A stretch of 64,000 nucleotides of DNA from Paenibacillus sp. FJAT-29882 (GTDB lineage Bacteria > Bacillota > Bacilli > Bacillales > DSM-1321): assembly GCF_001510645.1 (NCBI RefSeq), contig NZ_LMVB01000001.1, positions 701,854-765,853 on the forward strand, in the 5' to 3' direction. The notes under the pieces are model-generated. The model did no database searches. It saw only the letters and a list, made by a program, of their open reading frames with translations, and was not told the DNA's origin. Each line of letters starts with the position of its first letter. Within the stretch, counting starts at the first letter, position 1. The position numbers and the translations under genes are program-made. This document shows positions 19,243 to 28,090 of the stretch, piece after piece.

Positions 19243-21018
19243 ATGTTTGGGAGAAGTTATTTTTGCGGTGAAGTAACAGAAACAGCCGTTGGCGAACAAG
19301 TTACATTAAAAGGATGGGTCCAAAAACGACGTGACCTAGGTGGGTTGATTTTTATTGACCTTAGAGATCGCTCTGGGGTTGTCCAAGTTGTCTTTAATCC
19401 TGATGTATCAAAAGAAGCATTAGCGATTGCTGATAAAATTCGTACCGAATATGTGGTCGATATTCAAGGGAAAGTCGTGAGTCGCGACGAAAGCAACGTC
19501 AACAATAATATCGCAACAGGTAAGATTGAAATTTTGGCAGAAGCGATCACAATCATTAATGAAGCAAAAACAACACCTTTTGCGATTGCTGATAAAACGG
19601 AAGTGTCTGAAGACCTTCGTTTAAAGTACCGTTACTTGGATCTACGTCGTCCGGTTATGTTTGAAACATTGAAAATGCGTCACCAAACGACAAAAGCCGT
19701 TCGTGAATATTTAGATGGCGAAGGTTTCCTTGATATTGAAACACCGATTTTAACAAAAAGTACGCCAGAAGGAGCTCGTGACTATTTAGTTCCTAGCCGT
19801 GTCCATGATGGGGAATTCTATGCATTGCCACAATCTCCTCAGCTTTTCAAACAAATGTTGATGGTATCAGGCGTTGAGCGTTATTATCAAATCGCTCGCT
19901 GCTTCCGTGATGAAGACCTTCGTGCCGACAGACAGCCTGAATTTACGCAAATTGATATTGAAACAAGCTTTATGAGCCAAGAAGACATCATGAACATGGC
20001 AGAAGCAATGATGTTGAAAGTCATGAAAGATGTAAAAGGAATCGACATCACATTACCACTGCCACGTATGAAATATGACGAAGCGATGAGCCGTTACGGA
20101 TCAGACAAACCAGATACTCGTTTTGCCATGGAATTACTTGATGTGTCTGAGCTTGTGAAAGAGAGCGGATTTAAAGTATTCGCCGGAGCAATTGCAAATG
20201 GTGGACAAGTAAAGGCTTTGAATGTGAAAGCTGGAGCGGCTGATTATTCACGTAAAGACATTGATGCGCTTGGCGAGTTTGCTGCTGTATACGGAGCAAA
20301 AGGATTGGCTTGGCTGAAAGTGGAAGCGGACGGTTTAAAAGGACCAATCGCTAAATTCTTCACAGAAGAAGACCAGAAGCAATTATGTTCACTTGTTGAA
20401 GCAGAAACAGGCGATCTTCTTCTTTTCGTTGCCGATAAGAAAAGCGTTGTCGCGGATGCACTTGGAGCACTGCGAATGAAGCTTGGAAAAGAAAGAGGCT
20501 TAATCGACAATAGCCAATTCAATTTCCTTTGGGTGACAGACTGGCCATTACTTGAGTATGATGAAGAAGCGGGCCGCTATTTCGCAGCGCACCATCCATT
20601 CACAATGCCTTTCCGTGAAGACCTAGAATTGCTTGAAACAGATCCAGCAAATGTACGTGCTCAAGCCTATGACCTTGTGTTAAACGGCTATGAACTAGGT
20701 GGTGGTTCATTACGTATATTCGAACGCAATGTCCAAGAAAAAATGTTCAAAGTTCTCGGCTTCAGTGAAGAGGAAGCAAATGAACAATTCGGCTTCTTAA
20801 TGGAAGCATTCGAATACGGTACACCTCCACATGGCGGAATCGCGCTAGGACTAGACCGTCTTGTGATGCTGCTTGCAGGCCGTACAAACTTACGTGACAC
20901 GATTGCCTTCCCGAAAACAGCAAGCGCATCAGACATGCTTACACAAGCTCCAGGCGTAGTAAGCAAGGCGCAACTTGATGAATTGCATCTGTCAATTGTA
21001 GGGAAAAAACAAGAATAA
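19243..21018 (+). CDS. aspS: Aspartyl-tRNA synthetase
   Basis: A 591-residue bacterial-type class II enzyme. It has an N-terminal OB fold ([21 protein letters not shown]), motif 2 [16 protein letters not shown], the bacterial GAD insertion (about residues 290-420) and motif 3 [20 protein letters not shown] overlaps the hisS stop region. It shares the hisS transcript. I cannot tell from sequence whether it charges only tRNA-Asp or also tRNA-Asn. Confidence 0.98.
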   Translation: MFGRSYFCGEVTETAVGEQVTLKGWVQKRRDLGGLIFIDLRDRSGVVQVVFNPDVSKEALAIADKIRTEYVVDIQGKVVSRDESNVNNNIATGKIEILAEAITIINEAKTTPFAIADKTEVSEDLRLKYRYLDLRRPVMFETLKMRHQTTKAVREYLDGEGFLDIETPILTKSTPEGARDYLVPSRVHDGEFYALPQSPQLFKQMLMVSGVERYYQIARCFRDEDLRADRQPEFTQIDIETSFMSQEDIMNMAEAMMLKVMKDVKGIDITLPLPRMKYDEAMSRYGSDKPDTRFAMELLDVSELVKESGFKVFAGAIANGGQVKALNVKAGAADYSRKDIDALGEFAAVYGAKGLAWLKVEADGLKGPIAKFFTEEDQKQLCSLVEAETGDLLLFVADKKSVVADALGALRMKLGKERGLIDNSQFNFLWVTDWPLLEYDEEAGRYFAAHHPFTMPFREDLELLETDPANVRAQAYDLVLNGYELGGGSLRIFERNVQEKMFKVLGFSEEEANEQFGFLMEAFEYGTPPHGGIALGLDRLVMLLAGRTNLRDTIAFPKTASASDMLTQAPGVVSKAQLDELHLSIVGKKQE

Positions 21019-21036
21019 TTTCCTATAAAAAAAATC

Positions 21037-21065
21037 TTGTAAGCGAATATTCAGTATGTTATGAT
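21037..21065 (+). promoter_or_regulatory. Sigma-A promoter of 6S RNA
   Basis: TTGTAA (21037-21042), 17 bases, TATGAT (21060-21065). The predicted start near 21073 coincides with the closing stem of the 6S RNA. Confidence 0.75.
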
Positions 21066-21072
21066 AATTCCA

Positions 21073-21272
21073 ATAAGTAAGAGTCCTGAAGTGTACGTTC
21101 TTTAACCTATAAGTTTTGACCGAACACTTATAGTTTCGGGAGCACAGGTTTCTGCCCTACGCAAATGCCTCCATGGATGAGGACTTGTAAACGTCAGAAC
21201 AGCGCACCCACCTGCTGCGAGCGGGTTCAAAACAAAGGCATAAACGACACAATCGGGTCTCTTACTTCATAT
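21073..21272 (+). ncRNA. ssrS: 6S RNA (BsrA/SsrS type)
   Basis: A ~200-nt RNA whose ends pair (AAGTAAGAG-CC-GA near 21075 with TCGGGTCTCTTACTT near 21253-21267). The 6S landmarks GTTTTGACCGAACAC and CGGGAGCACAGGTTTCTGCC lie on the 5' side. It has its own promoter and terminator. The position directly downstream of aspS and upstream of tcdA is that of bsrA in B. subtilis. It binds the housekeeping RNA polymerase holoenzyme and modulates it in stationary phase. Confidence 0.85.
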
Positions 21273-21281
21273 TTAATGATT

Positions 21282-21310
21282 AACCCTGCTCTTATGAGTA
21301 GGGTTTTTTG
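21282..21310 (+). terminator. Terminator of 6S RNA
   Basis: ACCCTGCTC and GAGTAGGGT pair around TTAT, followed by TTTTTT. Confidence 0.88.
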
Positions 21311-21342
21311 TATGGATTTTTTAAATGTAGGGAAATTAGCTT

Positions 21343-21470
21343 TGGCGCGCAAATTGCGAATCGCGCTCGCAAAGTGATGATTTCGGCACGAAAGTACTCC
21401 GTTCCGGCACGAAAAGAAGCCAACTCGGCACGCAAATTTGGAAACCAGCACGTAAATGGCAAATCGAGTG
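21343..21470 (+). repeat. 21-nt periodic array D
   Basis: Six units with cores GGCGCGC, GCTCGC, GGCACGA, GGCACGA, GGCACGC and GCACGT at 20-21-base steps. Between the units are poorly conserved bases with a recurrent AAA after the core. It lies between 6S RNA and the sigma factor gene. The overlapping frames on both strands are considered spurious. Confidence 0.8.
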
Positions 21471-21680
21471 CTCGAGCTTCACCGGGGTTAGATAAAATGA
21501 CTGATTATGGGTAGGTTTATAGAATAGAGTTGAGACTTTTCTAGGGGACCTCACCTATTTAGAAAACATCCACTTCGATTCAACGAAAAAATTTAATTTT
21601 TTTTTCAAAAAAGCAAACTTTTCGTGACGAACTAAGGTATGTAGTTTGAAGGAATTAACAGAAGGGGAGCAATCCGATCT

Positions 21681-22220
21681 ATGGAACTTACTGAAAAAAA
21701 GCTGATTCAAGATATAGTGGGAGGTGACAAGGCTGCCTTCAAGAAACTGTATGACATCCATTTCAACCAAGGTATGCGTACGGCGATTGCAATTACGAGG
21801 GATCGTGAAGTGGCGAAAGACGCCTTGCAAGAAACATTCATTCGTGTGTATCGCAATCTATCTTCCTATGATGAAAATCAACCATTTGAGCCTTGGTTTT
21901 ATCGAATTTTAATCAATGAATGCAACCGATTATTAAAGAAGGAAGCGAAAATGAAACAGTTGGTGCAAGTGCAAAAGACAGAAGTGATTCATTCCGACTA
22001 TGGGAAAAAAGAGGAATATGATGATTTATATGAGGCGATTCAATCGTTAAAAGATATGTACCGCCATCCGTTAATTTTAAAATATCTCAAAGGGTTTACA
22101 GAACGTGATATTGCCATCTGTCTAGAAATCAATATGAATACCATTAAAACCCGTTTATTAAAAGGAAGAGAAAAATTAAGAAAGCTGTTAAGCGAGAAAA
22201 GAGGCGGTCAAGATGTCTAA
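21681..22220 (+). CDS. ECF-type RNA polymerase sigma factor
   Basis: A 179-residue group 4 sigma factor. Region 2 spans about residues 15-85 (AFKKLYDIHF, VAKDALQETFIRVYRNL, PWFYRILINECNRL). Region 4 spans about 115-170 (YRHPLILKYLKGFTERDIA...NTIKTRLLKGREKLRKLL). The ATG at 21681 has GAAGGGGAGC upstream. It overlaps the next gene by eight bases; that gene encodes a one-helix membrane protein, the usual sigma/anti-sigma arrangement. I could not define its target promoter. Confidence 0.9.
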   Translation: MELTEKKLIQDIVGGDKAAFKKLYDIHFNQGMRTAIAITRDREVAKDALQETFIRVYRNLSSYDENQPFEPWFYRILINECNRLLKKEAKMKQLVQVQKTEVIHSDYGKKEEYDDLYEAIQSLKDMYRHPLILKYLKGFTERDIAICLEINMNTIKTRLLKGREKLRKLLSEKRGGQDV

Positions 22221-22953
22221 GAAATTGAACGAAGATCAAATGAAACAAACAATGCTGGAAAATACCGAATATGATAGTCAGGACAAAGAGGAAATATGGA
22301 ATAAAATCGAATTTGAAATTAAGCAATCGGATCGGAAAAACAAAAAGCAAACTTTGAAAAAACGGTACGCCGTTCTTATTACCGTTGCTGCTGCCGTATT
22401 TTTATTATTTGGAACGGAAGCAGGGACCGGTTATGCCCTAATTGATAAGGTGAAGCAGCTATTTGTGCCAGAAAAGAAAGTGCCGCTTCCCATCGAAGGA
22501 ACGGAGGAGGAAACAGATGTGACACTGAAGGAATCTGCTGACTATGTTATTTATGTGGATGAAGAACATTATCGCTATGAAGAAAAAGCAGGCTACGATC
22601 TCATCGTACCAAAAGTGGACTTACCGGAGCGATATCCTGAAGTTTCAATGGAAATCAGACAAATTACAGATAAAAAACCAGATGAAGTGCTAAAAGACGT
22701 GCAAGCCGAATTAAAAAAATCTTTCCCAGAATTAAAGAATCCAGAAAAAGTAACGACGCCAATTCAAGGGTGGATGTTGAAAGGAATTGCCGGCGTTGAA
22801 TGGAATTCACCTGTAACGAAAACATTTATCGTCAGCAACGGTCAAGCGGGAAGCTTCGTTATTAAACAAACCTACTTTTTAGAGGCGTCAGAAGGACACG
22901 CTGTTCGATTTGATAACATGTTAAAAGAGTTCAAACTTATACCAAAAGAATAA
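22213..22953 (+). CDS. Putative membrane anti-sigma factor
   Basis: A 246-residue protein with a charged cytoplasmic N-terminus (about 50 residues), a single membrane helix (AVLITVAAAVFLLFG, about residues 53-72) and a ~170-residue extracytoplasmic domain rich in Lys and Glu. There is no zinc-binding HxxxCxxC motif, so it is not a ZAS-type anti-sigma factor. The role is inferred from topology and from overlap with the ECF sigma gene. SD GAGGCGG lies in the sigma gene's 3' end. Confidence 0.7.
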   Translation: MSKKLNEDQMKQTMLENTEYDSQDKEEIWNKIEFEIKQSDRKNKKQTLKKRYAVLITVAAAVFLLFGTEAGTGYALIDKVKQLFVPEKKVPLPIEGTEEETDVTLKESADYVIYVDEEHYRYEEKAGYDLIVPKVDLPERYPEVSMEIRQITDKKPDEVLKDVQAELKKSFPELKNPEKVTTPIQGWMLKGIAGVEWNSPVTKTFIVSNGQAGSFVIKQTYFLEASEGHAVRFDNMLKEFKLIPKE

Positions 22954-23295
22954 ATCCCTTTTGAGTGGATTTCAGATAAATAACAAACAAATCCGCGAAA
23001 AATAGGACGACATATCTAGACATTTTCTTTGCACATTCATATATATATAGAAAGGAACATTCCGAATATTGAATGAAATATGAAATATTAGATTGACGAA
23101 GTGTAAATAGTCGATTAAAATTATGTCAATTTGGTAAACAAAGCGTGCCAGGTAATGGATAGGGATTTGCGCAAGGTATTCTGTCGGGTATGAAGGCAGA
23201 ACTTTATTACGCGGATGTTCCAATTTAAGTATAAACTTTTTTCTTGCGAAGTAGTAAAGCAGGACAAGAGGTATAAACAAAGGGATGACTTTGAG
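22954..23295. other. Intergenic region before the M20 peptidase gene
   Basis: AT-rich, no gene supported. The open frame upstream of the peptidase ATG (from 23215) was not used because it has no SD and extends the protein beyond the family N-terminus. Confidence 0.4.
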
Positions 23296-24438
23296 ATGAA
23301 ATTGATAGATTGCGTATTAGCTGACAAACAAGAGGAAATGCTTCATTTTATTGAACAATTGGTGAATATAGATAGTGGTTCACATGTAAAGGCTGGAATC
23401 GATACAATCGGTTTAATTATGAAAGGCCATTTTGAGGACGTCGGATTTGCGGTGGACACGATTTTGCAGGAAGTTCACGGAAATCATATGGTCATGCAGC
23501 ATCGAGAAGCGGTTGATCCGAAAATTATTATCGTTGCTCATATGGATACCGTTTTTCCGAAAGGCACAGTGGCAAAACGTCCGTTTCGAATTGAAGGGGA
23601 TCGTGCCTATGGACCGGGCGTCGTAGATATGAAATCAAGCTTAGTCGAACTATTGTATGCGATTAAGTATATGAAAGAAGTCGGGTATGAAGGTTACAAA
23701 AATGTGCAAATCATCTTAAATAGTGATGAAGAAATCGGCTCACCGACGTCTCGCTCGCTCATCATGGAAAAAGCACAAGGGAAAGAATTCGCGTTGATTA
23801 TGGAGCCGGCAAGGAAGGACGGATCTCTCGTTTCGGCAAGAAGAGGCGGTGGCCACTACACTTTGATTGTAAAAGGAAAAGCGGCACATGCAGGCATCGA
23901 GCCAGAAAAAGGGAGAAGTGCGATTGAGGAACTCGCTCATAAGGTCATTCAGCTCCATCACTTAACCGATCACCAAAAAGGCATTAGCGTCAACGTTGGC
24001 ATGATTGAAGGCGGATCTGCCTATAACACCGTTTCTTCAAAAGCTGTTGCTCATATTGATATTCGGATTGCGCAGATGGACCAAGCTCAAACATTGCTTG
24101 AGAAAATGAAAGAAATTTGTTCATTCACATCTGTTCCAGGCACAAAAATCAAGTTGACCGGTGAAATTGGCCGGCCGCCGATGGAAAAAACGGAACAGAC
24201 GAAAAGCCTTCTGAAAATCATCCGTAAAGTGGGAGAAGAAATCGGCATTAAGGTGTCTGACACATCAACGGGCGGAGGATCAGACGCATCATTCACAGCA
24301 GCAACCGGTGTTGCAACCGTAGATGGACTCGGTCCTGTCGGCGGCAATGCACATAGTGATGAAGAATATCTCGAAATCCCAACCTTAACTGAACGGACTT
24401 TATTATTGGCAAAAACCATTCAAAAACTATCTGAATAA
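23296..24438 (+). CDS. M20-family zinc metallopeptidase, carboxypeptidase G2-like
   Basis: 380 residues from the ATG at 23296, the start that fits the family N-terminus. Zinc ligands and catalytic residues are visible: AHMDTVFP (H, D), GPGVVDMKSS (bridging D), SDEEIGS (catalytic and ligand Glu), MEPARKDG and GGNAHSDEE (last His). The lid/dimerisation domain lies at about residues 185-300 (AHAGIEPEKGRSAIEEL). CPG2 relatives cleave C-terminal Glu, but substrate cannot be told here. It is a single gene with its own terminator. Confidence 0.88.
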   Translation: MKLIDCVLADKQEEMLHFIEQLVNIDSGSHVKAGIDTIGLIMKGHFEDVGFAVDTILQEVHGNHMVMQHREAVDPKIIIVAHMDTVFPKGTVAKRPFRIEGDRAYGPGVVDMKSSLVELLYAIKYMKEVGYEGYKNVQIILNSDEEIGSPTSRSLIMEKAQGKEFALIMEPARKDGSLVSARRGGGHYTLIVKGKAAHAGIEPEKGRSAIEELAHKVIQLHHLTDHQKGISVNVGMIEGGSAYNTVSSKAVAHIDIRIAQMDQAQTLLEKMKEICSFTSVPGTKIKLTGEIGRPPMEKTEQTKSLLKIIRKVGEEIGIKVSDTSTGGGSDASFTAATGVATVDGLGPVGGNAHSDEEYLEIPTLTERTLLLAKTIQKLSE

Positions 24439-24443
24439 ATGTA

Positions 24444-24478
24444 AGACCTCCGAGATGTTCGGGGGTTTTCATTTTTTT
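24444..24478 (+). terminator. Terminator of the M20 peptidase gene
   Basis: ACCTCCGA and TCGGGGGT pair around GATGT, followed by TTTCATTTTTTT. Confidence 0.8.
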
Positions 24479-24519
24479 GAATGGGTTATGTTTTTTCTCT
24501 AGTCGAAAAAAGAGGCTTT

Positions 24520-24582
24520 GGCGTGCAAAGTATGGATTCCGGCACGCAAATTCGAAATCTGGCGCGCAAAATTAGAAAAGTG
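24520..24582 (+). repeat. 21-nt periodic array E (three units)
   Basis: Cores GGCGTGCAAA, GGCACGCAAA and GGCGCGCAAA at 20-21-base steps; the shortest of the arrays. It lies between the M20 gene and tcdA. Confidence 0.75.
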
Positions 24583-24751
24583 GGATTCATGCATGCGCTA
24601 AAACCTCAAATATTCCTATATGTCCCATTACACTAACCAACTCCACACCGATAATTATCCCGACCAGCCTACTTATCTTTTATTAAAGTTTATGGTATAG
24701 TCTTTTTTGGGAATTGTATTTATTAAGATTGTAAAGATGGAGTTGAAACAT

Positions 24752-25522
24752 ATGTTACATCAGTTTTCACGTAATGAGTTGGCGTTTGGCCAAGAGGGTT
24801 TAGACCTGTTGAAAAATTCAACGGTTGCCGTGCTTGGGATTGGCGGAGTGGGTTCTTTCGCGTCTGAAGCATTGGCACGTTCAGGTGTAGGCCGTTTGAT
24901 TCTTGTAGATAAGGACGATGTCGATATTACGAATGTGAATAGACAGTTACATGCACTTCTTTCAACGGTTGGTCAGCAGAAAGTCGAGCTAATGCGTGAC
25001 CGGATTCAAGATATTAATCCGGATTGCGAAGTGATCGCGATGAAAATGTTCTATACCGAAGAAACGTACGAAGATTTTTTCAATCACGGCATTGATTATG
25101 TCATTGATGCTTCTGATACAATCATCTATAAAATCCATCTTATGAAAGAGTGTCTGAAACGAGATATTAAGATCATTTCGTGCATGGGCGCAGCCAATAA
25201 AATGGATCCAACGAGATTCAAAATTGTCGATATATCCAAAACACACACAGATCCACTTGCCAAAGTGGTACGTACGCGTTTACGTAAAGAAGGCATATAT
25301 AAAGGAATTCCGGTTGTATTTTCTGATGAAACGCCGATTGTCACAAGAGAAGAAGTCAATAAAGTGGTCGGTAAACCAGATGCGAAAATTCGCAAAGCGA
25401 AAATGCCGCCATCTTCCAATGCGTTCTGCCCATCTGTTGCAGGATTGATTAGTGCAAGTTGGGTTGTAGGTGAAATTACGAAAGACGTGAAAGTATATCG
25501 TGTGGGTGATGTAATTGAATAA
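24752..25522 (+). CDS. tcdA: tRNA threonylcarbamoyladenosine dehydratase (E1-like, TcdA/CsdL)
   Basis: Converts t6A37 of tRNA to cyclic t6A using ATP. 256 residues from the ATG at 24752 (MLHQFSRNELAFG), chosen over an upstream in-frame ATG because GGAG sits nine bases before it and the family starts here. The ATP-binding loop is GIGGVGSFASEALARSGVG, followed by DVDITNVNRQ. A plausible -10 (TATAGT, 24696-24701) lies upstream. B. subtilis yrvM is also just after aspS/6S RNA; here the sigma and peptidase genes intervene. Confidence 0.94.
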   Translation: MLHQFSRNELAFGQEGLDLLKNSTVAVLGIGGVGSFASEALARSGVGRLILVDKDDVDITNVNRQLHALLSTVGQQKVELMRDRIQDINPDCEVIAMKMFYTEETYEDFFNHGIDYVIDASDTIIYKIHLMKECLKRDIKIISCMGAANKMDPTRFKIVDISKTHTDPLAKVVRTRLRKEGIYKGIPVVFSDETPIVTREEVNKVVGKPDAKIRKAKMPPSSNAFCPSVAGLISASWVVGEITKDVKVYRVGDVIE

Positions 25523-25532
25523 TTTCGGGGGG

Positions 25533-25559
25533 AAATGCTGATTTCGATCGGCATTTTTC
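25533..25559 (+). terminator. Terminator of tcdA
   Basis: AAATGCTGAT and ATCGGCATTT pair around TTCG, followed by Ts. Confidence 0.88.
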
Positions 25560-25859
25560 TATGCCCACCAAAATATTTTTCGCTAATTTTTTTGCAAACA
25601 AAAATATTGTGATATAAAAGCCTTGCCCTAGAACAAGCTATTTTTATAAAAAAACACCTATATTACAATAAAATTCTGCAAGTGCTCGCCATATATAGAC
25701 CTACATACAAATCACTCTTCCGTATAAAACCATCTAGACGAACGAATCAGAATCAGTTACACTGTTGTCAAAATATTTATTTAATTTAAAATATTTGATT
25801 TTCGTGTAAAGGTATGATTTCCAAATGTTTTAACATTATGAAAATCAGGGGGTACACGC
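25560..25859. other. livJ upstream region
   Basis: Very AT-rich 300 bases with no gene. A possible promoter is TTGTCA (25765-25770), 16 bases, TAAAAT (25787-25792). The base composition (runs of A and T) would suit binding by a global regulator such as CodY, but I see no clear operator. Confidence 0.35.
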
Positions 25860-27032
25860 ATGAAAACGAAAAAGCTAGCGGGAATTTTCCTGTCACTGTC
25901 ACTAGTAGCGGGTGTATTAGCCGGCTGTAATTCAGACAGTGCCGGGAGCAATGCAAGCGAGGAATTATTGATTGGAGCGAACTTAGAATTGACCGGCGGT
26001 GTTGCTTCGTATGGCCAATCAATTTATGAAGGGGCAAATCTGGCGCTTAAAGAAATCAATAAAAAAGGAATTAACGGGAAACAACTGAAGCTAGTCAAAT
26101 ATGATAACAAATCGGAAGCACAGGAAGCAATGAATGGGGCATTGAAACTAATCAACCAAGATAAGGTACTTGCCATCATTGGCTCAGCTACAAGCACGAA
26201 CACACTTGCTCAAGTAGCGCTGGCGAATAAAAACCAAGTTCCAATTATAACAGCAACCGGAACAAGTCCAGAAGTGACGGTGACGAATGGGAAATTGAAT
26301 GAATATGTATTTAGAACATGCTTTATCGACCCATTCCAAGGAACCGTTGCTGCAAACTTTTCGACGAAAAACCTGGGTGCCAAAACGGCAGCGATTTATA
26401 TTGACAACTCAAGTGATTATTCAAAAGGGCTTGCGGCTTCTTTTAAAGAATCATTCGAAGCAAATGGCGGATCCGTTGTAACCGAAGAAGCCTATTTACA
26501 AAAAGATACCGATTTCCGTGCCACTTTAACAAGGATTAAATCGAAAAAGCCTGATTTCATTTATATTCCTGGCTATTACGAAGAGGTAGGCTTGATTGTG
26601 AAACAAGCACGTGAATCAGGAATTGACGTGCCAATTATGGGCGCTGATGGCTGGGATTCTCCGAAACTATTAGAAATCGCAGGGAAGGATGCTCTAGCAA
26701 ACACCTTCATCACCAACCATTATTCATCTGGCGATCCTGACGTGAAAATCCAAAGCTTTGTCGAAGCCTTCCAAAAGGAATACAAAGGCAAAAAGCCGGA
26801 TGCTTTCGCTGCATTAGGATATGATACGGCCTACTTCCTGGCAGAAGCGATTAAAAACGCTGGAGAAGAAGTAACGAGCGAGAACATTCAAAAAGCTCTT
26901 GCTGAAACGAAAAATCTGCAATTAGTATCAGGCTCATTTACAATCGATGAAAACCATAACCCGATCAAATCAGCGACCATTTTACGATACGAAAAAGGTG
27001 AGCAAGTTTTCGAAACAAAAGTGAATCCTTAA
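25860..27032 (+). CDS. livJ: Branched-chain amino-acid ABC transporter, substrate-binding lipoprotein
   Basis: A 390-residue periplasmic-type binding protein (type 1 fold). The lipoprotein signal ends in the lipobox LAGC at about residues 20-23, followed by a Ser/Asn-rich linker. ANLELTGGVASYGQSIYEGANLALKEIN is typical of LivJ/LivK. SD CAGGGGG precedes the ATG. The four remaining transporter genes follow in order; a 166-base gap with a repeat hairpin separates it from livH. Ligand specificity (Leu/Ile/Val versus related amides) cannot be read from sequence. Confidence 0.92.
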   Translation: MKTKKLAGIFLSLSLVAGVLAGCNSDSAGSNASEELLIGANLELTGGVASYGQSIYEGANLALKEINKKGINGKQLKLVKYDNKSEAQEAMNGALKLINQDKVLAIIGSATSTNTLAQVALANKNQVPIITATGTSPEVTVTNGKLNEYVFRTCFIDPFQGTVAANFSTKNLGAKTAAIYIDNSSDYSKGLAASFKESFEANGGSVVTEEAYLQKDTDFRATLTRIKSKKPDFIYIPGYYEEVGLIVKQARESGIDVPIMGADGWDSPKLLEIAGKDALANTFITNHYSSGDPDVKIQSFVEAFQKEYKGKKPDAFAALGYDTAYFLAEAIKNAGEEVTSENIQKALAETKNLQLVSGSFTIDENHNPIKSATILRYEKGEQVFETKVNP

Positions 27033-27039
27033 AAAACAT

Positions 27040-27152
27040 GAGGCTGTCCGATCATGAAAGGGTCAGACCCTACATCTTCTATCTATTGTTTGTAGACGTG
27101 TAAATCACACAATAAACGGTGTCTAGAGTGTGAGGTCAGACCCTTATTTTCT
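27040..27152. repeat. GGGTCAGACC inverted-repeat element between livJ and livH
   Basis: A ~95-base imperfect palindrome: GGGTCAGACCCTACA at the left end and TGTGAGGTCAGACCC at the right, with internal TATTGTTTGT and ACAATAAACG. The same element is at 31421-31505 and, shorter, at 11797-11860. The copy could attenuate transcription between the binding-protein gene and the permease genes. Confidence 0.75.
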
Positions 27153-27198
27153 TCCAGTATTGAAAGGTTTGTACGCTTTCTTAAAAGGGGAGTAAACG

Positions 27199-28077
27199 AT
27201 GGAAATTATCCAGCAACTAGTAAATGGAATTTCTCTTGGCAGTATTTATGCACTGATTGCTCTCGGCTATACGATGGTTTATGGCATTGTCAAACTGATC
27301 AACTTCGCTCATGGTGATGTATTCATGGTCGGTTCGTTTGTTGGCTTTTATTCGATCACCTTCTTACACTTATCTTTCTTTCCTGCTTTAATCTTGTCGA
27401 TGGTTGCCTGTGCAGTGTTCGGTGTTCTCATTGAACGGATTGCCTACAAGCCATTGCGCAATGCGACGAGAATTGCTGCGCTCATTACCGCGATTGGTGT
27501 GTCCTTGCTCATAGAAAATGGCATGATCTTTTTTAGAGGCGCCCAACTTGAAGCATATCCCAACGATATTTTACCTACGAATAAAATCGATATACTTGGT
27601 GTTACGGTTGAAAGTAAATCACTACTCATCCTCGGTGTTTCTGTTGCCCTCATGATTATTTTACAATTTGTTGTTCATAAAACTAAAATCGGCAAAGCGA
27701 TGCGGGCTGTTTCCCATGATGCAGAAGCCGCAAAATTAATGGGCATTAACGTCGATAACACGATCTCAGCCACATTTGCCATCGGCTCTTCGCTAGCTGG
27801 AGCGGCGGGTGTTATTTTTGGAACGTATTATTATAAAATCGAACCCCTGATGGGCGTGATCCCTGGCTTGAAGGCATTCGTTGCGGCTGTGCTTGGCGGA
27901 ATCGGCATTATTCCAGGAGCGATGGTCGGCGGCTTGCTATTAGGTGTGATCGAATCATTAGTGAGTGCAGCCGGAGGATCGCTTTGGCGGGATGGCGTCG
28001 CCTTCATTGTCTTAATTCTTATCCTCATTTTCATGCCGCAAGGAATTTTTGGAAAAAACAAACGAGAAAAAGTGTAA
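27199..28077 (+). CDS. livH: Branched-chain amino-acid ABC transporter permease LivH
   Basis: A 292-residue membrane protein with eight or so helices. The N-terminal QQLVNGISLGSIYALIALGYTMVYGI is the LivH hallmark, and the EAA-like loop SHDAEAAKLMGINVD is present. SD AAAAGGGGAG. 13 bases separate it from livM. Confidence 0.95.
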   Translation: MEIIQQLVNGISLGSIYALIALGYTMVYGIVKLINFAHGDVFMVGSFVGFYSITFLHLSFFPALILSMVACAVFGVLIERIAYKPLRNATRIAALITAIGVSLLIENGMIFFRGAQLEAYPNDILPTNKIDILGVTVESKSLLILGVSVALMIILQFVVHKTKIGKAMRAVSHDAEAAKLMGINVDNTISATFAIGSSLAGAAGVIFGTYYYKIEPLMGVIPGLKAFVAAVLGGIGIIPGAMVGGLLLGVIESLVSAAGGSLWRDGVAFIVLILILIFMPQGIFGKNKREKV

Positions 28078-28090
28078 GGGAGACAAAGCG

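Noticed and set aside
21308-21554. ORFs on both strands between 6S RNA and the sigma gene
   Set aside because: Both are products of array D; no SD, and low-complexity translations.
7252-24582. CRISPR array reading of the 21-nt periodic repeats
   Set aside because: Unit length (20-21 bases) leaves no room for separate repeat and spacer, repeat cores are only 6-10 bases and degenerate, and no cas gene is near.
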